In this document: one piece after another, positions 26,903 to 35,587 of the stretch
Numbering within the stretch: the stretch's first letter is position 1
Layout: every line of letters starts with the position of its first letter
Assembly: GCA_040218415.1 (NCBI GenBank)
Contig: JAVJRN010000081.1
Location: forward strand, 310,001-374,000
Origin: JAVJRN01 sp040218415
GTDB lineage: Bacteria; Bacteroidota; Bacteroidia; Cytophagales; Cyclobacteriaceae
Direction of reading: 5' to 3'
DNA length: 64,000 bases
Position numbers and translations under genes: made by a program
The notes under the pieces: model-generated
Seen by the model: only the letters and a program-made list of their open reading frames with translations
Told to the model about the DNA's origin: nothing
Databases searched by the model: none

Positions 26903-27919
26903 ATGGCTAAGTCAAAATTAGAGTACATCTGGCTTGATGGTTATAAGCCCACACAATCACTAAGAAGTAAAACAAAAATTGTTGACAATTTCAGCGGTAA
27001 GCTCGAAGATTGCGATGATTGGTCGTTTGACGGATCTTCTACACAACAGGCAGAAGGCGGTTCATCAGACTGTATCCTTAAGCCAGTTTTTATCTGTCCT
27101 GACCCGGCAATCGAAAATGGATATCTGGTAATGACAGAAGTTCTTGTGGCTGATGGTACTGCGCATCCTTCCAATGGAAGAGCTACTATCGACGATCCAG
27201 ACGATGATTTTTGGTTTGGATTTGAGCAAGAATATTTCTTAATGGATCCAGAAACAGGTTTGCCTGTAGGGTTCCCAGCAGGTGGATTTCCCAAACAAGG
27301 ACAAGGGCCGTATTATTGCGGAGTAGGTGGTCAAAACGTGTTTGGAAGAGACTTCAAAGATGAGCATTTAGATCTTTGTATCGCTGCTGGTTTGAATATA
27401 GAAGGAACTAATGGTGAAGTAGCTGCTGGTCAGTGGGAATGGCAAATTTTTGCAAAAGGTGCTGCCTCCGCGGGAGATCAGATCTGGATTGCCCGATATT
27501 TGATGGAAAGACTTTCAGAAACTTACGGACTTTACATAGAATATCATCCAAAGCCTTTGGGCGATACCGACTGGAACGGATCAGGTATGCATGCCAACTT
27601 CTCAAATACGTATACAAGAACTGCTGCTTCCAAGGAGAAAATCGAAAAGGTATGTGAAGCATTTAGAGGCGTTGTGAAAGAGCACATCGATGTTTATGGT
27701 GCTTATAATGATCAGCGTTTGACTGGTAAGCATGAGACTGCTTCTATTCATGATTTCTCTTATGGAGTGTCAGATAGAGGAGCTTCTATCCGAATTCCTC
27801 TTTATACAAAAAATAAAGGTTGGAGTGGATATCTTGAAGATAGAAGACCTGCTTCCAATGCAGATCCATATAAAGTAGCTGCAAGAATCATCAAAACGGT
27901 GAAGGCAGTTACTGGATAA
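26903..27919 (+). CDS. glnA: Glutamine synthetase, type II (GSII)
   Basis: ATP-dependent amidation of glutamate to glutamine. The start is ATG 26903 (MAKSKLEYIWLDGYKP); the longer frame from 26837 adds 22 unrelated residues. At 338 residues it is the eukaryote-like GSII form, far shorter than GSI or GSIII. The beta-grasp region has WSFDGSST (D43-T47), and the catalytic domain FWFGFEQEYFLMD, the Asp-rich GQWEWQI block, NGSGMHANFS and the RPASNADPY C-terminus with metal and glutamate ligands. It completes the amt-porin-glnA nitrogen group and ends at a strong terminator. Confidence 0.95.
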   Translation: MAKSKLEYIWLDGYKPTQSLRSKTKIVDNFSGKLEDCDDWSFDGSSTQQAEGGSSDCILKPVFICPDPAIENGYLVMTEVLVADGTAHPSNGRATIDDPDDDFWFGFEQEYFLMDPETGLPVGFPAGGFPKQGQGPYYCGVGGQNVFGRDFKDEHLDLCIAAGLNIEGTNGEVAAGQWEWQIFAKGAASAGDQIWIARYLMERLSETYGLYIEYHPKPLGDTDWNGSGMHANFSNTYTRTAASKEKIEKVCEAFRGVVKEHIDVYGAYNDQRLTGKHETASIHDFSYGVSDRGASIRIPLYTKNKGWSGYLEDRRPASNADPYKVAARIIKTVKAVTG

Positions 27920-27950
27920 TTTTGATTAATTGAGGATTAAAATAAATATG

Positions 27951-27982
27951 AAAGGCGGCCTTTGGTCGCCTTTCTTGTTTTT
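27951..27982 (+). terminator. Rho-independent terminator of glnA
   Basis: A 10-bp stem AAAGGCGGCC / GGTCGCCTTT (one G-U) with loop TTT, then CTTGTTTTT. It begins 31 bp after the glnA stop. Confidence 0.82.
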
Positions 27983-28087
27983 AATTACCTAATTTCAAGT
28001 GATTGGAATTGTCTTAGATCATCGATCCTGTCCAGGGGATTGCCGTGAACTCTTTACAATTCTTCACAAAAGATCAACTTAAAAATA

Positions 28088-28504
28088 ATGGACAAAGAAC
28101 CAAAAATTATAGGAGTAGGTGGTGTTTTCTTTAAATGCAAGAATCCTGAAAAAACGAGAAAATGGTATGGCGAACAGTTTGGATTAGCCACGAATGATTA
28201 CGGTATTCTCTTCCAAACTCGAAGTGCTATTGACTCAAATAAAAAGCAATATTTACAATGGAGCACGTTTTCCAAGAAATCAACTTATATGGAAGGAGAT
28301 TTTATGATTAATTACCGGGTTCAAAATATCGAAGGTTTGATTAAAAAGTTGAGAGACTCAGGAGTTACGATTTTGGATGAGATCGAAACTTACGATTATG
28401 GTAAATTCGTTCACGTTCTAGATCCAGAGGGCAACAAGTTAGAACTCTGGGAGCCTATAGATGAAGTCTTTACAGCTCAATATGAACATGACGCTAACTA
28501 TTGA
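28088..28504 (+). CDS. VOC (glyoxalase / bleomycin-resistance) superfamily protein
   Basis: The 138-residue single-domain protein has two beta-alpha-beta3 halves: GVGGVFFKCKNPEKTRKWYGEQFGL at the start, and FMINYRVQNIEGLIKKLRDSG ... GKFVHVLDPEGNKLELWEP at the end. The terminal Glu of KLELWEP and the His of FVHVLDPEG are the usual metal-ligand positions. Members are lyases, isomerases, dioxygenases or antibiotic-binding proteins, and the exact activity is unknown. It stands alone after the glnA terminator. Confidence 0.85.
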   Translation: MDKEPKIIGVGGVFFKCKNPEKTRKWYGEQFGLATNDYGILFQTRSAIDSNKKQYLQWSTFSKKSTYMEGDFMINYRVQNIEGLIKKLRDSGVTILDEIETYDYGKFVHVLDPEGNKLELWEPIDEVFTAQYEHDANY

Positions 28505-28517
28505 AAGCGCCATGTTC
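28484..28517. terminator. Hairpin spanning the stop codon of the VOC gene
   Basis: Arms GAACATGACGC (28484-28494) and GCGCCATGTTC (28507-28517), 11 bp with one mismatch, lie across the stop codon and the gap between two convergent genes. T-runs are poor, so it may act as an mRNA-end stabiliser rather than a strict terminator. Confidence 0.5.
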
Positions 28518-28522
28518 GAATT

Positions 28523-28876
28523 TTAATGAATGATTTCTTTTTTAATCCTTTTTAAAAAATGAACCTCGTTGAGGTATTGATATCTTAGCCATAATTCTAG
28601 CTTTTGAGCGAGTAAAATAACTAATACCGAAAAAGCAAAAAACCTGAATTCGGTACTAACTGCTTCGTTAAAGAATAAATACAAATTCAGTAGCGATATT
28701 ATAATTATGCTCAGATAGCATGATTGATTATACCATCTTAGTTGCGACTTTCTGCTTTTTACTTGATACTTGGTCTCTTTTAATTTATTCTTACTCGTCA
28801 TCAACCTCTCAGCCAATGGAAGTGCTCTCCATTTGAGGTCAACAATACGCTCATCTATTTTTTCCAACTTCTCCAT
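28523..28876 (-). CDS. Small two-helix membrane protein with coiled-coil N-terminus, unknown function
   Basis: The 117-residue product has a highly charged helical N-terminus (about residues 1-45, rich in K, E and R) and two predicted transmembrane segments around residues 53-71 and 78-94. The charged C-terminus is EVHFLKRIKKEIIH. No signal peptide and no family recognised. It is monocistronic, converging on the VOC gene. Confidence 0.65.
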   Translation of the reverse strand: MEKLEKIDERIVDLKWRALPLAERLMTSKNKLKETKYQVKSRKSQLRWYNQSCYLSIIIISLLNLYLFFNEAVSTEFRFFAFSVLVILLAQKLELWLRYQYLNEVHFLKRIKKEIIH

Positions 28877-29265
28877 ATTTCCAATGTTATTTTAATGTTA
28901 ACTCAAAGTTATCTAAATAATTTGTAACGAGAAAATAGAATTGGAATTGAAAGAGATTTTATTTGTTAAATTAGGCTTAGATACAATATTCGAACGGTTC
29001 TAATTGTTCGTAATTGAATGATTAGTTGGAAGATGTATTGGTTTGAGAAACGAATCAAAAATTCAGATTCAAATTAAGCGCTCAGATTATATGTAAACTC
29101 AATTCGGGTCAAAGAACGTCTGAAGCAATGAGATAATAGCAACTGTTGATTCCTTTAATTTTGCGAGATTTCAGATTTTCCTTAATGAAAAACTAAGCTT
29201 AGTATAATGCATGATAAAAGGCTCATAGTAATCAAAACCAAGCTGGAGCGTCTAACCAATTTCAG
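28877..29265. other. Intergenic region without recognised gene
   Basis: 389 bp between two minus-strand genes. The only structure noted is a perfect 12-bp palindrome ACTAAGCTTAGT at 29192-29203. No RNA gene or credible frame was found. Confidence 0.5.
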
Positions 29266-30396
29266 TTACTTTTCTCTTGTACCTTGGTACATTTCATATT
29301 TCTGAAATTTGCATTCTAGGCTTCCGTTGAAGAGCACGATTTTTTTTGAGGCTCGAAGGTGGAGTTGCTTAAAAGCCGCCATATTAGAGCTTAAGATCCA
29401 AGCGTCAAATCCATGAAAATTGTTTTTTAAGGTATCTCCAAAAAGCTTATAAAGCTCATTCACATCTTCGCCAATTCTTTCACCATAAGGAGGATTTACA
29501 ATTATCATTCCTTCACTGGTTTTAGGCATGAACTTATCAAATGAAATCCTACGTATATTTATTGAGTCTTTCATCTTTAGCTTTTTTATGGATTTTTCCA
29601 CAATGCTGACCGCTTTAAAGTCAATATCACCTCCCTGAATATCAAGAGGAGCCATTCTGACATTGGATTTAGCTTCTGCTACTACCTGATTCCACATTTC
29701 CGGTTGAAAATTGTCCCAGTTTTTGAAAGCAAAACTTTGCCTATGAATTTGTGGAGCCATATTGCAACCAGCCATTGCAGCTTCAAACATGATCGTACCC
29801 GAACCGCACATCGGGTCTACCAGTGGCATATCTTTATTCCATCCTGCCAATTTTATCATTCCGGCAGCAAGGACTTCATTCATTGGTGCTTTGTGTCCCG
29901 GTTCTCTGTAGCCGCGCCTATTAAGTGTGTCTCCTGAGCTATCCAAGGATACGGTAAATTCATCTTTAAATGCGTGTAGGTCAAATTGTATGTCTGGTGT
30001 TTTGATATCCACAGATGGCCGTTTGCCAAATTTGTTCCTAAACTGATCTACGATGGCATCTTTCGTTTTGAGTGCGGCATACTGAGAATGTCGGAAATAC
30101 TCAGAAAAAATGGTATTGTCTATGGCAAATGTTTGATGCATTTTAAGATAGTAGCTCCAATCAAAGGCATAGACCTGATCGTACAGCTCTTGTTCATTTT
30201 GGGCTCGAAACTTATGAATGGGAACCAGAATTTTCAAGGCAGTACGAAGATTCATATTGGCTCGGTACATAAACATCAGGTCTCCTTCGCATGCCACTGA
30301 CCTCTTTAGGATTTGAATATGATGTCCACCGATTGCGGTTATTTCATCGGCCAATAATTCTTCCAGACCATGCATTGTCTTTATTACAAACTTCAT
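29266..30396 (-). CDS. THUMP-domain class I SAM-dependent RNA methyltransferase (RlmL/TrmN-like)
   Basis: The 376-residue protein has an N-terminal ferredoxin-like plus THUMP RNA-binding region (residues 1-155) and a Rossmann methyltransferase domain with motif I DPMCGSGTIMFEAAM and the catalytic motif IVNPPYGERIGED, typical of guanine-N2 methyltransferases. It corresponds to the RlmL half of E. coli RlmKL or YpsC of Bacillus, so 23S rRNA G2445 m2G formation is the likely role, with a tRNA target as the alternative. Confidence 0.9.
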   Translation of the reverse strand: MKFVIKTMHGLEELLADEITAIGGHHIQILKRSVACEGDLMFMYRANMNLRTALKILVPIHKFRAQNEQELYDQVYAFDWSYYLKMHQTFAIDNTIFSEYFRHSQYAALKTKDAIVDQFRNKFGKRPSVDIKTPDIQFDLHAFKDEFTVSLDSSGDTLNRRGYREPGHKAPMNEVLAAGMIKLAGWNKDMPLVDPMCGSGTIMFEAAMAGCNMAPQIHRQSFAFKNWDNFQPEMWNQVVAEAKSNVRMAPLDIQGGDIDFKAVSIVEKSIKKLKMKDSINIRRISFDKFMPKTSEGMIIVNPPYGERIGEDVNELYKLFGDTLKNNFHGFDAWILSSNMAAFKQLHLRASKKIVLFNGSLECKFQKYEMYQGTREK

Positions 30397-30425
30397 AGCC
30401 GCAAGATAAGACAGATACTGCTAGT

Positions 30426-31016
30426 TCAATACTTCCAGGCTTTGACTCCTGCATTGATTTCAATATTCATGTCATTGGATTGAGGAGGAATGGGGCATGA
30501 ATATTTGGCATTGTAGGCGCAATAGGGGTTATAGGCTTTGTTAAAGTCGATTTTGATTTTATCAGACTGAGGTACACAAAGATCGATATATCTACCACCT
30601 CCATAAGATTCAAATCCGTTACTGAGATCAGTAAATGGGAAAAATAGATATTCCTCGTACTCTTCCGTCAAAACCAAGCTTTGATTTTGAAATATAGGCA
30701 TAGTAAAATTTTGGCCTTTTAGCGTGAAACTGGCTATGCCATATTGGACATATACTGGCAGCCGCTCTGTTGTGGTGGGCATGGTAAAGGGCAATGTATT
30801 TGGAGTTCGCTGAAATGATGCCACGATGCAGAAACTACTGTCAATATCGAAAAAGGGGAGCCCTTTAAACTTTTTAAGATCTTTTTTTTCAAGAGGAGAA
30901 GCCTCCTTATCTCTAAATGATTCATTTAATTCATCCTGCCAGCTGCGAATTTCGGTTGAGTAGTCCTGAAAGAAACTGGCAAATAAAAAAGTCACTATTA
31001 ATAGAAGAAATTTCAT
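30426..31016 (-). CDS. DUF1684 family secreted protein
   Basis: A 196-residue protein with an N-terminal signal peptide (FLLLIVTFLFASFFQ). The family core is clear: EIRSWQDELNESFRDKEASPL near the start, the FEFYGGGRYIDLCVP-like element (here FESYGGGRYIDLCVP), and the C-terminal block DFNKAYNPYCAYNAKYSCP then PIPPQSNDMNIEINAGVK. The family is widespread and has no established biochemical function. It precedes the divergent thioredoxin-fold gene. Confidence 0.88.
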   Translation of the reverse strand: MKFLLLIVTFLFASFFQDYSTEIRSWQDELNESFRDKEASPLEKKDLKKFKGLPFFDIDSSFCIVASFQRTPNTLPFTMPTTTERLPVYVQYGIASFTLKGQNFTMPIFQNQSLVLTEEYEEYLFFPFTDLSNGFESYGGGRYIDLCVPQSDKIKIDFNKAYNPYCAYNAKYSCPIPPQSNDMNIEINAGVKAWKY

Positions 31017-31102
31017 AATCTAAAGTTACCAATAGAGAAGTCTTTTCATCAATGGTTCACCATTTGTCTATTATTGCACTGTTATTTTATACCCTCTTAA
31101 AA

Positions 31103-32281
31103 ATGAAAAAGTCAATCATCTATATTTCTTGTCTCTTATTTGTGGTTCCGATTTTCGCTCAGGGAGTACTTTTTGAAATACCAGATTGGGAACTGGTCAT
31201 GAAAAAAGCTGAAAAGGAAAATAAGTTAATCTTCTTATATGCCAACGTTTATGACTGTGCTCCGTGCGATGATTTAGAACGTTATGCCTTTCAGGATACT
31301 TTGGTAAGCGCTTTTTTAAATAAAAAATTTATCAATGTTAGTATAGATATGGAGAGCTTTCCGGGGATAGAATTAGCCGAGCGATTTCAGGTTTTTGTAT
31401 ATCCAGCGATGCTTTTTGTAAATGCCAACGGAGAAGTAGTGCATAGAACTTGTGGAGCAATAGATGATAAACAATTGCTCTATAAAGCCAAAGTTGCCCT
31501 AGATGATAATCAAAACTTGAAAGCTTATCGAACTAAATTTTATCAAGGAGAAAAGAGTTTCGACTTTCTCAGGCAATATGGACTAATGCTCGACGATGCA
31601 TGTCTTAATTCTCGGTCGTTTATTGATTATTATTTCAAAAGTATAGATCAAAAACAATGGGCTGATTCAACCTCTTGGATGATGATTAGAGATTTTGTCT
31701 TTGATCCCTATTCAGATCCTTTTGAGTATTTGACTAGCAATTATTCCAAATTTGTAAGTGCTTTTGGCAAAGCTGAGGTTGATAAAAAGATCTATGATGT
31801 GATGTTGGCGCAGTTTATAAGTATTTATGAAGGCCAAGACCTGACTTTATTTGCAACGCAAAGTTTGGCAAGTATGCTGACTTCTCTGAGTTTTGAAGGG
31901 AAGGCCGAGCTTCAGTCAATGACTGATATGTTGTATGGAGAGCAAGTAGAAGATTGGGATTTGTACGCAAAAAACGTAGTTGATCTCATAAAAGAAGGGA
32001 ACGCCACGGACAGTTATCAGTTAAATGAGTTTGCGTGGAAGTTTTATCTTTTTGTAGAGGATCCTACCTACCTACAAGCGGCGCGAGATTGGATGAAAAG
32101 AATAGCTAAAGACAAGCCTACGCCTACTAATCTTGATACGTATGCCTCCTTACTGTACAAGACTGGAGATATGAAACAAGCGATAAGGAAATCAGAAGAG
32201 GCCTTGCTTTTGGCAACAAGAACCGACGAAGATTTGATGCATTATAAGGTCCAACTAGAAAAATTTAAGAGTTCTAAATAG
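31103..32281 (+). CDS. Secreted thioredoxin-fold protein
   Basis: The ATG at 31103 gives a signal peptide MKKSIIYISCLLFVVPIFAQG; the longer frame from 31052 would bury it behind 17 extra residues. Residues about 24-130 form a thioredoxin domain (DUF255/Thioredoxin_7-like) with C-A-P-C in the YDCAPCDDLERYAF motif and the cis-Pro region VFVYPAMLFV. The remaining 260 residues are helical and TPR-like near the C-terminus. It probably acts as a periplasmic thiol oxidoreductase. Partner unknown. Confidence 0.82.
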   Translation: MKKSIIYISCLLFVVPIFAQGVLFEIPDWELVMKKAEKENKLIFLYANVYDCAPCDDLERYAFQDTLVSAFLNKKFINVSIDMESFPGIELAERFQVFVYPAMLFVNANGEVVHRTCGAIDDKQLLYKAKVALDDNQNLKAYRTKFYQGEKSFDFLRQYGLMLDDACLNSRSFIDYYFKSIDQKQWADSTSWMMIRDFVFDPYSDPFEYLTSNYSKFVSAFGKAEVDKKIYDVMLAQFISIYEGQDLTLFATQSLASMLTSLSFEGKAELQSMTDMLYGEQVEDWDLYAKNVVDLIKEGNATDSYQLNEFAWKFYLFVEDPTYLQAARDWMKRIAKDKPTPTNLDTYASLLYKTGDMKQAIRKSEEALLLATRTDEDLMHYKVQLEKFKSSK

Positions 32282-32300
32282 AAGCTAATTTTTTATTGAG

Positions 32301-32750
32301 CTAGGCACTTCGTGTTCTGATATTTCTAGGATCAATATCATCTCCTTCTTGGAATTCATGAATATGGATCTCGATATTCATTAGTAGGTCAGAAAAGTCT
32401 TCGCCTGTTTCCATCATATCTTCATCATCTTCTTCATAATACCAATAGATCTCAATTTTCTTGCCTTTTGCTACAATTTTATCCATTCGTCGCATAAGAT
32501 TAATGAGACCCTTTGTAGAGCTGGTATTGATATATTCCAAACTGAAATGAGCTGTTAATGAATCTTTTCCTTGTTCGAAATAACGATCGATAGCTTCTTC
32601 AATTGGTTTGAAAAAATTTACGACCATTTCAGGAGAACATCTTCCCGAGAAACGCATTTCATTTAACTGATCATCAATGCTCACTTGCGGCGTAGTTCGC
32701 TCTGCCTTGAGAAAGAAATTATAGCTATTGATTTTGTTTGTTGATGACAT
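32301..32750 (-). CDS. SiaC-family regulatory phosphoprotein (DUF1987)
   Basis: The ATG at 32750 (MSSTNKINSYNFFLKAERTTPQV) is preferred over 32774. The 149-residue protein matches the DUF1987/SiaC fold: TPQVSIDDQLNEMRFSGRCSPEM, the FFKPIEEAIDRYF helix, HFSLEYINTSSTKGLINLMRRM with the Thr/Ser phosphorylation site, and the acidic IEIYWYYEEDDEDMMETGEDF tail. In Pseudomonas SiaC is switched by the SiaB kinase and SiaA PP2C-type phosphatase to control a diguanylate cyclase. Neither partner is adjacent here. Confidence 0.85.
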   Translation of the reverse strand: MSSTNKINSYNFFLKAERTTPQVSIDDQLNEMRFSGRCSPEMVVNFFKPIEEAIDRYFEQGKDSLTAHFSLEYINTSSTKGLINLMRRMDKIVAKGKKIEIYWYYEEDDEDMMETGEDFSDLLMNIEIHIHEFQEGDDIDPRNIRTRSA

Positions 32751-32917
32751 TTTCCTTGATTGCATTTGGCGCAAAATAATAAATTGTAGCGTATGCTTAA
32801 AGTAATTATTTGGTCAACTATTCATTTTATTCGATGAATAAATTTGTTTCCAATGAATTCGTTATAAAGAATGATAATTCTGTTTAATCTTTTTCGTTTG
32901 TTAAGTCTAAAAAAATT

Positions 32918-34204
32918 ATGAAATATATCTTTTTATTAATATTTAGCATATACCAGTTCAGTGTTTTTGCTCAGTTGTCGAATAAAGAATCGCAAATGAT
33001 TCAATCTGTTGATAAATATAACGATGATGCACTGATTTTACTTAAAGAACTTGTTAATATCAATAGTGGCACGATGAATTTTGCTGGAGTCAAGAAAGTA
33101 GGATTTGTGTTAAAAGATGAGTTTGATAAGCTAGGCATGAACACCACATGGATTGATGGAAGTAGCTTCAACAGATCGGGGCATTTATTAGCAGAGACGA
33201 CCAAAGGGAAAGGCAAAAAAATACTTTTAATTGGACATTTAGATACGGTTTTTGAACCAGACAGCCCAAATCAGGAATGGATCGCAGTGGATGATAATAC
33301 CGTGAAGGGGCCGGGAATCGCTGATATGAAGGGTGGTGACGTAATAATTCTTCAGGCGCTAAAAGTGCTTCATAAGCATGGCTTGTTAAATAAGATGAAT
33401 ATTAAAGTGATTATGACAGGTGATGAGGAATATTCAGGATCGCCTCTGTCACTATCCAAAAACGAATTGATAAAGGCAGCAGAGTGGGCTGATATAGCGT
33501 TAGGTTTTGAAAATGGAGACGGAAATCCATCAACAGTCAATGTTGCGCGAAGAAGTAGTGTTTCATGGCAACTTAAGGTCACTGGTAATGCAGCTCATTC
33601 GTCTCAAATTTTTAAACCGGAAGTAGGGGCAGGAGCTATTTTTGAAGCGTCTAGAATATTAAATCAGTTCTATCAGCAATTGTCTGCCGAGGAGTTTCTC
33701 ACTTTCAACCCTGGATTCTTTTTAGGAGGTACAGATGTTAGTTTATTTGAAGGTGGGGATTCGGGTAAAGCTTTTGGTAAGAAAAATGTTGTATCAAAAG
33801 AGGTCACCGTGAGTGGAGATTTAAGATGCCTTACCGTGGATCAAGAAAGCAATGCCATGAAAACAATGAGAGAAATTGTAACAGAAAATCTTCCCGGCAC
33901 GTCAGCCAGTATAGATTTCAAGGAGGGTTATCCCCCATTTTCACCAACGGAAGGAAATTATCAACTGATGAAAACCTTTAGCGGTATCAGTCAAGAACTT
34001 GGTTTTGGAGAGGTCACTGCTGTGAATCCAAGTGATGCGGGTGCCGCAGATATTTCTTTCACCAACGGACTCATCGAGATGGGAATCGATGGATTGGGAA
34101 TGGCAGGAAAATACGATCATACAATCAATGAGATTGGCTACTTAGATGCTCTACCAATGCAAACGAAAAGAACGGTGATCTTGCTTCATAGATTATCAAA
34201 GTAG
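32918..34204 (+). CDS. Secreted M20-family metallopeptidase (glutamate carboxypeptidase-like)
   Basis: A 428-residue protein with a signal peptide (IFSIYQFSVFAQ). Zinc ligands and catalytic residues are in order: H107-L-D109 in IGHLDTV, D136 in GIADMKGG, E170-E171 in TGDEEYSG, a Glu in GFENGDG, and the final His in KYDHTINEIG. The dimerisation domain between residues about 205 and 320 is present. The order resembles carboxypeptidase G2-type enzymes that remove C-terminal glutamate, but the substrate is not fixed by sequence. It acts in the periplasm. Confidence 0.9.
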   Translation: MKYIFLLIFSIYQFSVFAQLSNKESQMIQSVDKYNDDALILLKELVNINSGTMNFAGVKKVGFVLKDEFDKLGMNTTWIDGSSFNRSGHLLAETTKGKGKKILLIGHLDTVFEPDSPNQEWIAVDDNTVKGPGIADMKGGDVIILQALKVLHKHGLLNKMNIKVIMTGDEEYSGSPLSLSKNELIKAAEWADIALGFENGDGNPSTVNVARRSSVSWQLKVTGNAAHSSQIFKPEVGAGAIFEASRILNQFYQQLSAEEFLTFNPGFFLGGTDVSLFEGGDSGKAFGKKNVVSKEVTVSGDLRCLTVDQESNAMKTMREIVTENLPGTSASIDFKEGYPPFSPTEGNYQLMKTFSGISQELGFGEVTAVNPSDAGAADISFTNGLIEMGIDGLGMAGKYDHTINEIGYLDALPMQTKRTVILLHRLSK

Positions 34205-34385
34205 AGGACTCAACCTGAGCTTAGTATCCTATTGTATATTGTAGAGTAAAAACATTGCAAATGGGACTGAGTCAGTAGAGGCTTTTTTGGAGCATTATTA
34301 TTTTGCATAAAACGAGCGCTTAAGTGGTCGCCAAAATCACAACAAACATTAACAACAATAATTGTTGATACTTGGAGCAAACAAG

Positions 34386-35069
34386 TCAAGACAGATGAGC
34401 GAGGTATTGATCATTCTCCTCTGTCATCAAAATTTCAAGTTTGAGACCTGCCTGCTTGGCATGTTTTGATAAAGTATCCTGATCTACATATAACCAATCG
34501 AACCAAGTTCCTTTCTTTTTTTTGTATTCATATTGGTAGCTGACTTCTCCAAAATAGTGAGTCGAAGGGAACTCTGCACCTTCGTATAGATAAGAAATAT
34601 CTGAGGAATCAATGAGAATCTGGCCTCCTTTAGTCAGTAATGATTTGAAATGTTGTAAGGTAGTGGTGAGGTTTTTCAGCTTTCCAGCTAAGCCCAGTCC
34701 GTTCATCAAGACGAGAAGAGTGTCGTATTTTTCATAATGCTTTCTAAAATCAATATTGATGACTTTTTCGATTCCACTTTGCGTCATCACTTCAACACAT
34801 CTGGGACTATTTTCTAATGCAACTACATGGAAGCCTCTTTCTTGGAGTATTAAAGAGTGTACACCTGTACCAGCACCTACATCTAGTATCTTTCCCGAGC
34901 ATTCGATCAAAGCCAAGTGATCAATGGTGCTTAGATCCACCTCCTCACGAAAGAAAACCTCAATTGGCATCTCTTCTGGCTCTCCGTAAGAGTTATTGAG
35001 TAGAAGTGGAGCTATAAATTGGTTTTGATAAAAGTCTTTAACTGCTTCTCCGTAAATGTCAAGAACCAT
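34386..35069 (-). CDS. Class I SAM-dependent methyltransferase
   Basis: A 227-residue Methyltransf_25-type protein with motif I ILDVGAGTGVHSLILQERG (here KILDVGAGTGVHSL), the acidic post-I end ALENSPRCVEVM, and motif IV DTLLVLMNGLGLAG. The HYFGEVSYQYEYKKKKGTWFDWLYVD segment replaces the usual C-terminal substrate part. Substrate unknown. The start overlaps the upstream DUF1801 gene by 11 bp, so the two form an operon. Confidence 0.82.
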   Translation of the reverse strand: MVLDIYGEAVKDFYQNQFIAPLLLNNSYGEPEEMPIEVFFREEVDLSTIDHLALIECSGKILDVGAGTGVHSLILQERGFHVVALENSPRCVEVMTQSGIEKVINIDFRKHYEKYDTLLVLMNGLGLAGKLKNLTTTLQHFKSLLTKGGQILIDSSDISYLYEGAEFPSTHYFGEVSYQYEYKKKKGTWFDWLYVDQDTLSKHAKQAGLKLEILMTEENDQYLAHLS

Positions 35070-35478
35070 ATTTTGATGAGGTATATGCCACAGATTGTTT
35101 GATAATCTCCTTTAGGATAGTCATGTCAATATCAGAAAGATGTTTAATATAGAGGCATGATTTTCCAGTCTTATGTTTTCCAAGGTCAGTGAGTAGTTCA
35201 TTGTATTTTTTGAAACCATCCATGATGTAGATGACAAGTTTCGTTTTCCTAGGAGCAAAAGCTACTTGCATCCACTCTGCTTCCCTTCCCGAAGCGTATT
35301 TATAGGAATATTTACCAAACCCTAATATAGATGTTCCCCACATCATACCTTTTTGGTTGGTAGCATCTTCCATCATATCAATCAATTTAAATGAGTCACT
35401 TCTCATGCCTTCATTTTCGATCATATTTATATAATCGTGAATATCAACCTCCGTTGGTTTTGTTTTGAGTTCCGCCAT
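35059..35478 (-). CDS. DUF1801 (YdhG-like) protein
   Basis: The ATG at 35478 (MAELKTKPTEVDIHDYINMI) gives 139 residues. The DUF1801 core is seen in MWGTSILGFGKYSYKYASG, VAFAPRKTKLVIYIM and GKHKTGKSCLYIKHLSDID. These are small YdhG-fold proteins of unknown function, often in stress-related contexts. It overlaps the methyltransferase gene by 11 bp. Confidence 0.82.
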   Translation of the reverse strand: MAELKTKPTEVDIHDYINMIENEGMRSDSFKLIDMMEDATNQKGMMWGTSILGFGKYSYKYASGREAEWMQVAFAPRKTKLVIYIMDGFKKYNELLTDLGKHKTGKSCLYIKHLSDIDMTILKEIIKQSVAYTSSKYGS

Positions 35479-35515
35479 TTCATTGTTTTTACAAAACAAG
35501 ATAAATAGAAACGAT

Positions 35516-35544
35516 AAAAAACCCTGACATCTCTGCCAGGGTTT
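35516..35544 (-). terminator. Terminator of the padR-pspC operon
   Basis: On the minus strand AAACCCTG / CAGGGTTT form an 8-bp perfect stem with a 10-nt loop, followed by T's (complement of the A-run at 35516-35520). It lies 43 bp beyond the pspC-type stop codon. Confidence 0.78.
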
Positions 35545-35587
35545 AGATTTGAAAAAAAGGAAAATATTTTGGTTTTCTTAATAAAGA

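Noticed and set aside
29192..29203. 12-bp palindrome ACTAAGCTTAGT as an operator
   Set aside because: A single short palindrome in AT-rich DNA without a second copy or position near a start is not enough.
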